Shown piece after piece: positions 8,501 to 13,789 of a DNA stretch of 14,999 nucleotides. The translations under genes and the position numbers were made by a program. The notes beneath the pieces are model-generated. The model had not been told where the DNA came from. It did not search any database and saw only the letters and a program-made list of their open reading frames with translations. Within the stretch, counting starts at the first letter, position 1. The number at the start of each line of letters is the position of its first letter. Source of the stretch: Candidatus Sumerlaeota bacterium (GTDB taxonomy: Bacteria > Sumerlaeota > Sumerlaeia > UBA8349); assembly GCA_003501375.1 (NCBI GenBank), contig DNPO01000040.1, positions 1 to 14,999 on the forward strand, read 5' to 3'.

Positions 8501-9196
8501 TTGGTGGATATGGGTCATGGGGTGCAACTGGAAATGATGTGGGTTCCCGCTGGAAAATTCACGATGGGGTCCCCAGACACCGAAGTTGGGCGAGGCAAGG
8601 ACGAGGGCCCACAACACACGGTGGAGTTGGATGGCTTCTGGATGGGACGCTACGAGGTAACGCAAGCACAGTATCGTGGCATCATGGGAAACAACCCCAG
8701 CACCTTCCAGTCTGCACAAGACCCGGTGGTGCAGGATACTTGGGCAAATGCAGCGGATTTTTGCAAACGACTTTCTGACCAAGCCAAAGGGGAATTTGCC
8801 CTACCCACAGAGGCCGAATGGGAATATGCCTGTCGTGCGGGCTCCCAACAGGCCTTTTCCTTTGGCTCCGAAGAACGCGAGTTGGACAAGTACGCTTGGT
8901 TGCAGGACAACTCTCAGTTGCAGCCGCATCCGGTTGGCAAGAAAAAGCCCAACACTTTCGGTTTGTATGACATGCACGGTAACGTTTGGGAATGGTGCGC
9001 TGACTGGTATGCTAGCTATCCTGCATCCAAGGAGCCCATCAAAAACCCAACCGGGCCTTCTTCTGGTACCGATCACGTTTGCCGTGGTGGAAGTTGCATG
9101 ACAACCAGCGTTAGTGCTCGCTCCGCATTTCGTTTCCGCCAGTCTGAGGCAAACAGCGCGATTGGTTTCCGCGTGGTAGCGGCAGAACTGCCCTGA
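5564..9196 (+). CDS. Membrane Ser/Thr protein kinase with N-terminal zinc ribbon and two C-terminal FGE-sulfatase (SUMF1-like) domains
   Basis: 1210 residues from ATG 5564, with GAAAGGGAG about 15 nt upstream. Residues 1-20 form a zinc ribbon (Cys 3, 6, 17, 20). A complete Hanks-type kinase fills about 54-318: glycine loop GRGGMG at 66-71, Lys88, HRDLKPEN at 188-195 with Asp190, DFG at 212-214, APE at 238-240. An acidic linker leads to one membrane helix at about 466-487, then a Pro/Thr/Ala-rich stretch (490-660). Two FGE-sulfatase folds follow at about 703-935 and 985-1207, joined by a second Pro/Ala linker. Each has the family signatures GxxxMGSP, RLPTEAEWEYACRAG or a close variant, GLxDMHGNVxEW and a C-terminal RGG. 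Neither has the cysteine pair that true formylglycine-generating enzymes use, so they are probably binding or structural. Expected topology is kinase inside, FGE-like pair outside, a receptor-kinase layout. Substrate and ligand are unknown. Confidence 0.95.
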   Translation: MNCPKCGKENPNNVRVCSACGAELPVPAAAEGAAPAQQPAARPQQNLPDLTGRKIAGRYRIEKVIGRGGMGCVYLATDEIRSRSVALKFIHPTFIANATAYRRFVHEANLCLELSHPHIIRVHDIGEWEDQGTKHIFLSMEYLEGGTLRSWLSRVKRKETVVEWKQFVRVFRQILAGVAHAHDKGIIHRDLKPENVMLAKGANGRFRAVLMDFGLAKDMEGHRHTRADATLGTFNYMAPEQHGSASSADARADIYALGVIGYEMLTGRLPRGSVKKPSTLRGDLPPGIDAWIFRALEEEPADRYANVQEMDAALETISADRPAPAVQLASSGNALDFPQPQKTVEPSKPRQDTGLTLAPIDDNLIPGIAEISKREPFSPPNNLMGHLELPTGGINVADGDTPVLSEPTGVVQPYNYKLDGSNSSEDEEDALGVAISALQYDSNLQYDFSEANFEVDPWYKQAHYWKIAGAVVVGIVVLGAIIGFFASGGSQPPSTKQPPPSLPGSMIPLTSQTQAAASTVAPSVAAVLPPSGPVVVVQTPSPTPVPVVATPTPPPATPTGTPAGAAGMSPEMMAMMMRQQQTGGPSAVPPVSPQAFAWLVQMYQQTATTVPPPSEVTSWMESAQRTPAPLSDPMKTWIAASMKPIFAPVPPEIAAVVTLCDENATVTQNITSGTLKLAAVPKITWSPDIKTSFTLEFASSVTLTMRQIPGGQYQMGSPKNEEGREKGRAGDDEGPTHPVELDTFWMGECEITQAVYLATMGASPNHKLTGALYPVDCISWEDATAFCEKLSASSGMTFRLPTEAEWEYACRAGEFERFTSGRNEKQLGAYAWYRANSQRRMHQAGIKLPNNFGLFDMHGNVAEWCQDWYDPKTYDSSAKAVKNPTGPASSPASIGQLRVLRGGDWSSDAAGVRSAARGRRSPTEALSGVGFRIVCSKPVRPTVGAAAPVSTPPPAPAATPAPAVATPHADAAHPEWKTKLVDMGHGVQLEMMWVPAGKFTMGSPDTEVGRGKDEGPQHTVELDGFWMGRYEVTQAQYRGIMGNNPSTFQSAQDPVVQDTWANAADFCKRLSDQAKGEFALPTEAEWEYACRAGSQQAFSFGSEERELDKYAWLQDNSQLQPHPVGKKKPNTFGLYDMHGNVWEWCADWYASYPASKEPIKNPTGPSSGTDHVCRGGSCMTTSVSARSAFRFRQSEANSAIGFRVVAAELP

Positions 9197-9233
9197 TCTC
9201 TTCTCGCTCCACAATTTTATGATCCATAATCGC

Positions 9234-9259
9234 GCCCTTGGAAGTTTCCTTCCAAGGGC
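9234..9259 (+). terminator. Hairpin terminator between convergent kinase and ClC genes
   Basis: GCCCTTGGAAG at 9234-9244 pairs perfectly with CTTCCAAGGGC at 9249-9259 around a TTTC loop. It begins 37 bp after the kinase stop codon and is followed by ATCATTGTTTT, a weak T-tract on the plus strand. It sits between two converging genes and could also stop transcripts from the ClC side, although the minus-strand flank has no T-run. Confidence 0.75.
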
Positions 9260-9300
9260 ATCATTGTTTTATCCACACCCGGCTGGGTAATTTTTCAATT

Positions 9301-11088
9301 CTACGCTTTCCCGATTTTTTTCTGCTCCACCAGCGCCAGAAAAACATCGCTTTTCGCAATACTGCCCACCAATTTCGCTGGGACTTCTTCGCTTAACACC
9401 GGCAATCGCTCGCCATCATGCTGCGCAAATAAGTCTAACGTCTCCGACAATCGTGCCGTAGCGCATGTTGTTGGAACGGTGTCGTGTACCAATTCCCGCG
9501 CGATCACCAAGTCAGAAAGTTCCGGCGTATTCAAGTATTCCTTCACATCGTGCAATGCAATTACTCCCAAATACATCCCCGCTTGATCCACCACATAGAG
9601 ATACTTGAAGGTCTGCGCAATGAACATACGGGTAATTTCCGAGAACCGCGCAGTGTCCAACACACAAACCGGGTCTTTGCGCATCAGTCCGCCCACGGTC
9701 AAACGTGCCATGTGTTTTGCAAAGGTCAGTGCGCCCTTGCGTGCCAGCGTCACGCTATAGATAGAATGCGTTTCCAACCCATGCGCCGCGTAGTACGCCA
9801 CAACGCATCCAAGCATGAGTGGCATAATAATCTGGTAATCCAACGTCATTTCAAAGATCATCAAAATGGCCATGAGCGGTGCGTGTGTGGTGGCTGCAAG
9901 GAACATACCCATACCAGCCAACGCCAATGCACCCGGGATCGGTGGGGTTCCTGGCCAAAAATGCGGACAAGCCACGCCAAATAAATATCCCACTGCCGCT
10001 CCCACAAAGATCGTGGGTGTGAAAACACCACCCACCGCACCGGAACCAAATGTGGCGCAGGTCGCTACGATTTTTAAGATGAAAATGATAAGAATTGCTT
10101 GCCATGCCCATTGCGCATTCAGGATTCCGGTTACCACGCTGTACCCATTGCCGCATACCTGCGGGTACCAGATGGCAAGCAACCCCACGATCAATCCGCC
10201 CAACCCGACGCGGACATAAATCGGCGCTTTAATATAACTGAATGCTTTTTCACTCAAACGTAACGCGCGTAAAAACCACGGAGCTAGCACCCCGCACAGT
10301 ACGCCGAGCAACATGTACACAATCAAATCCCACCCCGTGCCCATTTGGAATTGCGGAATTTTATATAGGGGATCCGAACCATGCAAAAAATGCTGTGTTT
10401 GGGTGGCGAGTACTGAGGCAAACACAAGCGGCCCGAAGGACTCCATCGCAATAGAACCCAGCACGATTTCTGCCACAAACAACGCACCCGCAATCGGCGC
10501 GTTGTATGCTGATGCGATACCCGCCGCAGCACCGCAGGCAACCATCAAGCGACGACGCGGCGTAGACCACTTGCGTAACCGTCCTAATTGTGAAGCGCAC
10601 AGAGCAGACAATTGCACCATTGGGCCTTCGCGACCGATGGAGCCGCCCGACGCAATGGAAAAGAGGGAGGAAACCGTCTTGACCAAGCTCGAGCGCATAG
10701 ACAGCACGCCATTGCCCAGCGCGACCGCTTCCATATAATCGGTGGTATTTTTGCTGCGCCCAAATCGTTTGCCCAGCAAAATAACCAACCCTGCTAATAC
10801 ACCACCAAGCGCGGGAACCAGCAAGCGTTGCCAAGTCGGAAGATTCACGAACGACTCCACCATGCTGCCGGTTGTTTGCCGCGTCAGCAACACATGCACC
10901 TGATAAACAACCCAACGAAACAACGCTGTACTGGCCCCGCCAAGCACACCAATCAGCCCCGCCCAGAAAAGCGTGCGCTGAAGTTCCGATGGATGCAGAT
11001 GTTCCGCCAACCAAAGGCGTCCCTTTGTCCCTTGCAAAAAAAACAGCGACAACTTCTGGTGTTTGGGGCGTGGCGTGGAATGCGGCAT
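9301..11088 (-). CDS. ClC-family chloride channel/transporter with C-terminal CBS pair
   Basis: 595 residues using ATG 11088, which has AAGAAAG about 8 nt upstream. A TTG at 11124 would add 12 residues, but its GAGG is only 2 nt away. A hydrophobic, many-helix body spans about residues 35-450. The ClC motif GREGP (152-156) carries the gating glutamate Glu154, and GGVFTP (353-358) is the second anion-binding motif. The first motif, usually GSGIP, is not recognisable here. Two CBS domains occupy about 466-530 and 531-590 and probably sense nucleotide or ionic strength in the cytoplasm. In the FVAEIV segment (204-209) the residue after Glu207 is Ile, where proton-coupled E. coli-type exchangers have a second Glu. 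This bears on whether it is a channel or an exchanger, but alignment by eye is uncertain. It follows the GDT1-ferritin gene by 57 bp on the same strand, so the two probably form an operon. Confidence 0.93.
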   Translation of the reverse strand: MPHSTPRPKHQKLSLFFLQGTKGRLWLAEHLHPSELQRTLFWAGLIGVLGGASTALFRWVVYQVHVLLTRQTTGSMVESFVNLPTWQRLLVPALGGVLAGLVILLGKRFGRSKNTTDYMEAVALGNGVLSMRSSLVKTVSSLFSIASGGSIGREGPMVQLSALCASQLGRLRKWSTPRRRLMVACGAAAGIASAYNAPIAGALFVAEIVLGSIAMESFGPLVFASVLATQTQHFLHGSDPLYKIPQFQMGTGWDLIVYMLLGVLCGVLAPWFLRALRLSEKAFSYIKAPIYVRVGLGGLIVGLLAIWYPQVCGNGYSVVTGILNAQWAWQAILIIFILKIVATCATFGSGAVGGVFTPTIFVGAAVGYLFGVACPHFWPGTPPIPGALALAGMGMFLAATTHAPLMAILMIFEMTLDYQIIMPLMLGCVVAYYAAHGLETHSIYSVTLARKGALTFAKHMARLTVGGLMRKDPVCVLDTARFSEITRMFIAQTFKYLYVVDQAGMYLGVIALHDVKEYLNTPELSDLVIARELVHDTVPTTCATARLSETLDLFAQHDGERLPVLSEEVPAKLVGSIAKSDVFLALVEQKKIGKA

Positions 11089-11145
11089 CCAACATCTTTC
11101 TTTTTTACCCAAAGCGGTCAACAAAACCTCAACGAAAACGATGGT

Positions 11146-11922
11146 TTACGCAACGGCCTGCAAGCGTTTCATATGGTCGGCTTCCTCGTGTGCCAAAGCG
11201 TACAGTGTGGTTTTGACCGCGGGGATCAAGGCGGCATCGCCCAACGTGCGATAAAATTCCACTTTCGCTTTTTCATGCTCAATGGCTGCGGCCAGTGCGC
11301 GTGCATCATCCACCAGCAACTTGCCGTTTTCCCATAGGTAACGGGGAATCGCCTGCGTTTCAGCGGAAACAGAACCGGTAACGGGTTCCGCATGCGCTTC
11401 TGTCAGTTTTCGTACTTGTTCAAAGTGCTGACGCTCCTCGCTTGCCAGCGTGAGAAAAAGCGTACGCAGAGATTCGTTCTGCGCATTTTTTGCGAGTGCT
11501 TCGTAGTCATCTGCGGCATGTTTTTCAAATTGAAGCGCGGCTTCCATCACCACACGGCTCATCATCTTGCCCGGTTGGGAGGGCAAATGGCGCGAAAGCC
11601 AACTGGTGGTTTCGGCCGTTGCCGGTGCGGGCGCAGCCTCAGCGGATGGCGCATAGACGCTCCAGTGAGGGTGGATGCAAAAAAGGAGAAAAAGCAGGCC
11701 CGCCACGATTTTTACCGCGTTCGGCGGAACGTATTTGTATAAAAAAGAACCCACGACCACAGCGAGAAAGGTGGAAAAAACCAGCGCTGCGGAAGCGCCA
11801 CAGAAAACGGCGCGGGTGGAACTGGCTCCGGCAGCGGAGGCCATAGCCGCCAGTTGGGTTTTGTCGCCAAGTTCGGCAAAAAAGATAAGTGCAAAGGTGC
11901 TGAAAAAAAGTTTCCAATCCAT
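11146..11922 (-). CDS. Fusion: half-length GDT1/TMEM165 (UPF0016) membrane domain plus rubrerythrin-like ferritin domain
   Basis: 258 residues from ATG 11922, with AAGGA about 11 nt upstream. Residues 1-85 contain three hydrophobic segments (about 4-24, 38-60, 68-84). The first carries ELGDKT (17-22), the ExGD(K/R)(T/S) motif of GDT1/TMEM165 cation transporters, which move Mn2+ or Ca2+. That family normally has two such halves; here there is only one, so a dimer would be needed for transport. A linker rich in Ala and Pro (86-118) leads to a ferritin-like four-helix domain (121-258) with di-iron ligand candidates Glu133, Glu163, His166, Glu217, Glu247 and His250, and Tyr140 and Tyr224. The 3-residue Glu-to-His and 7-residue Glu-to-Tyr spacings match rubrerythrin. 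The protein resembles in concept VIT1-type transporters fused to ferritin-like domains. It is likely involved in manganese or iron handling or peroxide defence; this is inference. Confidence 0.85.
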   Translation of the reverse strand: MDWKLFFSTFALIFFAELGDKTQLAAMASAAGASSTRAVFCGASAALVFSTFLAVVVGSFLYKYVPPNAVKIVAGLLFLLFCIHPHWSVYAPSAEAAPAPATAETTSWLSRHLPSQPGKMMSRVVMEAALQFEKHAADDYEALAKNAQNESLRTLFLTLASEERQHFEQVRKLTEAHAEPVTGSVSAETQAIPRYLWENGKLLVDDARALAAAIEHEKAKVEFYRTLGDAALIPAVKTTLYALAHEEADHMKRLQAVA

Positions 11923-12010
11923 GAGTCGGCAGTTCCTTGTGGGTGGCAGTGCGCAAATGACCGCGCGTGAGGATTATTCCAAGACGCTTTGAAAAAATCT
12001 ATTTTTCTTT

Positions 12011-12039
12011 TTGCCCAAGTCTCAGAAAATTGCTATGGT
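12011..12039 (+). promoter_or_regulatory. Candidate promoter of the CDP-alcohol phosphatidyltransferase gene
   Basis: TTGCCC (12011-12016) and TATGGT (12034-12039) are 17 bp apart and lie 57 bp upstream of the GTG start. The spacing is ideal and each box matches a sigma-70 consensus at about four of six positions. The 173-bp gap to the divergent GDT1-ferritin gene must also hold that gene's promoter on the other strand. Confidence 0.35.
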
Positions 12040-12095
12040 CTGATATTGTTGTTTGCTGTCGAAAGGTATTGTCCCTGTCAGAAGGATAGTAAACT

Positions 12096-12767
12096 GTGAA
12101 TAAAGACCTGGTTAAATTTTCCTTTGTCATGTCGTTGACCATCGGACGCATGCCGCTGATCCTCATTTACTTTCTAGTAAATTTACTCTTGTGGCGCCAA
12201 ACACCGGAGGGGTGGCATTTGCAATCGGCTCATGCGCACGCTTTCTGGTTCTGCGTTGCCTTTGGTTCGATGGTGCTTTCCGCCCTTACCGATGCGTTTG
12301 ACGGCTACTATGCGCGCAAGTTCAAAATGGAAACAAATTTTGGCGCGTATGCTGACCCGATGACCGACAAGATTTTTTATCTGGTCGCATTCCCCACACT
12401 GGTTTATCTGGCGGCTGTCAAATCGCAAACCATTCCCGCTCATGCCGCCCTGCTCTTGGGATTGACTGTCATTTTCCTACTGCGCGACCAATGGGTCAGT
12501 TTCATGCGTTCCATCGGGGCGATTCACGGCGTAAGCGCCAAGGCCAACTGGTCGGGCAAGGCACGCACCGCGATTTCTTTTCCCGTTATTTGCGCCATTT
12601 ATTGGTACCTGATGGCTCCGCCCTCATGGCAATTTTTACCGGACTGGTTGGTTGTTCTGGCGGAAGTTGTCAGCCTCATTATCAACTTAATTTCCATCTG
12701 GGTGTACTCCGTCAGTTACTGGCCCTGCGTGCGCAAAGAGTTGGAAAAACCCTTTGAGAAGAGGTGA
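12096..12767 (+). CDS. CDP-alcohol phosphatidyltransferase, PgsA-like
   Basis: 223 residues from GTG 12096, supported by AAGGA 9 nt upstream. The complete CDP-alcohol phosphotransferase signature D-x2-D-G-x2-A-R-x8-G-x3-D-x3-D is present: Asp66, Asp69, Gly70, Ala73, Arg74, Gly83, Asp87 and Asp91. Several hydrophobic helices (about 10-32, 50-66, 95-107, 114-130, 160-173, 184-206) make it an integral inner-membrane enzyme. The family joins a CDP-activated lipid to an alcohol with loss of CMP. The later motif SAKANWSGKART (147-158) resembles the loop of phosphatidylglycerophosphate synthase, so formation of phosphatidylglycerol phosphate from CDP-diacylglycerol and glycerol-3-phosphate is most likely. 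A different head-group alcohol cannot be excluded. The gene appears monocistronic. Confidence 0.88.
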   Translation: MNKDLVKFSFVMSLTIGRMPLILIYFLVNLLLWRQTPEGWHLQSAHAHAFWFCVAFGSMVLSALTDAFDGYYARKFKMETNFGAYADPMTDKIFYLVAFPTLVYLAAVKSQTIPAHAALLLGLTVIFLLRDQWVSFMRSIGAIHGVSAKANWSGKARTAISFPVICAIYWYLMAPPSWQFLPDWLVVLAEVVSLIINLISIWVYSVSYWPCVRKELEKPFEKR

Positions 12768-13020
12768 GTGGGGGAAAGACCATGCAGAATAAGAGAGGGG
12801 TGCAACCCGGAGTTTTGCAAATTAGACGTAAATATTAACTAAAAAAACACCCGCGTTTTTGTTCCCTTGACGTTTGTCAGTTAGTCCAACCGTCCCGCGA
12901 GGTTTTCCCATGGACGAAGGGACGTTGCGCCCCATTCTCAATCGCACCGCGCTGAAAATTTCCCGCCTCACCACCGAAAGCCTAACCGAAATCGCCGCTG
13001 ACAACACTGAATTTGTTCCG
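12768..13020. other. Non-coding stretch after the phosphatidyltransferase gene
   Basis: No convincing gene. Short frames exist on both strands (for example 12822-13049 on the minus strand) but lack ribosome sites and recognisable motifs. The part next to 13020 probably contains decayed C-terminal sequence of the adjacent transposase remnant, since the transposase is cut by stops here. I did not find clear terminal inverted repeats. Confidence 0.35.
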
Positions 13021-13289
13021 CTACAAGTCCATACGAGGCGTGTCGGCATAGGGCAGGATCATGGAAAACGAATCTCCGTCGCCCGCGCAAACAGCACCCA
13101 AAATATAGGTGCGCTGCGCAGGCACGATGGGCGCGGAGCCCAGCAGTGCGTCGGGTTATCCATGCGACTAAAGCGCGCTTCATCCTGAAAATAGACACGG
13201 AGCGGTTTGTGTTTCTTTCGCACAGCCTTTTCCAACCGATAAAAGGCTAGAGCGTTTTCAGTTGGAAGTGCCACACCCCACCCTGCTTG
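13021..13289 (-). pseudogene. IS630-type transposase remnant (frameshifted, truncated at both ends)
   Basis: On the minus strand, positions 13289 to about 13134 encode a stretch ending LRVYFQDEARFSRMDNPTHC, which matches the first catalytic block of IS630-family DDE transposases (the QDE(A/S) motif with its following Trp). The reading frame then shifts. A second frame from about 13131 continues with the next conserved part, APIVPAQRTYILGAVCAGDG and SMILPYADTPRMDL, and stops at TAG 13021-13023. Family transposases would go on to a second catalytic Asp (DNAxxH-like) and a final Glu; I do not find these. The N-terminal helix-turn-helix region is missing too, replaced by a palindromic element at 13308-13367. 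This is a dead fragment left by an old insertion. Confidence 0.72.
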
Positions 13290-13307
13290 AAAATCATAAA
13301 ATCCCGT

Positions 13308-13367
13308 GTAGAACAGCCCTCGGCTGTTTGGGGTGCAAAAAGAAGACAGCCGAGGCGGCTGTCCTAC
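13308..13367. repeat. 60-bp nested palindromic element (REP/MITE-like)
   Basis: GTAGAACAGCC (13308-13318) and GGCTGTCCTAC (13357-13367) form an 11-bp terminal inverted repeat with one mismatch. Inside are two smaller perfect palindromes, AACAGCC-CTC-GGCTGTT (13312-13328) and GACAGCC-GAGGC-GGCTGTC (13345-13363). The unit therefore can fold as one long or two short hairpins. This is the form of an extragenic palindrome or a small non-autonomous mobile repeat. It abuts the IS630-type remnant. Confidence 0.75.
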
Positions 13368-13785
13368 ATGGCATTTCAATCTTAAAATGCTCTAATAACC
13401 GCTCATTTACAGAATCATATGCGGTAATATGACTTTTGAATTCTTCTGCCTCGCAGAGTGCTAAAAAAATGATTTTTAGTTGACTTTTTACCGCCTTGTC
13501 TGTAGACATGAAGACGGTTATCGTTAACATGTGTTTAAAAGACTCCGCACGAAGGAGTTTGGCTGACATAACAACATATTCTATTCCATTTTTTGCCAAG
13601 ATTCATGCTTTTGCCCGATTGTTTACGAATAAGGAATGGGGCTATCCCCACGGATTTTGATGTCGATTAGATAGTCGGTCCCGTCTCTTGGCTGTTTGTC
13701 CGTACGGATGCCGCTTTCTGATTTGTTACCCATGCGTTTTTTAAATGAAACCCACATACTTCACAATGGAGGTCACGTACCCAGG
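13368..13785. other. Intergenic region upstream of the fucosidase gene
   Basis: An AT-rich stretch of about 420 bp. A minus-strand frame from TTG 13599 to 13294 encodes about 75 plausible-looking residues before running through the palindrome. It has no Shine-Dalgarno sequence and I recognise nothing in it, so it may be a relic gene. The right part should contain the fucosidase promoter; I saw no convincing box pair. A 14-codon ORF that overlaps the fucosidase start is listed separately. Confidence 0.4.
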
Positions 13786-13789
13786 ATGA
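13745..13789 (+). CDS. Possible 14-codon leader ORF overlapping the fucosidase start
   Basis: ATG 13745 opens a frame encoding MKPTYFTMEVTYPG and ends at TGA 13787-13789, which overlaps the fucosidase ATG (13786-13788) as ATGA. Such overlap permits translational coupling. It has no Shine-Dalgarno of its own. Its first 19 bases are a near copy of the first 19 bases of the fucosidase gene, so it may be a by-product of a small duplication rather than a functional peptide. Confidence 0.25.
   Translation: MKPTYFTMEVTYPG

Noticed and set aside
12822..13049. 75-codon minus-strand frame beyond the transposase remnant
   Set aside because: I tried to read it as the transposase C-terminus but could not find the DNAxxH or final Glu motifs, so I left it as unassigned decayed DNA.
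13294..13599. 101-codon minus-strand frame left of the palindrome
   Set aside because: Begins at TTG with no ribosome site and its last quarter is just the palindromic element; the remainder could be a relic gene but nothing identifies it.
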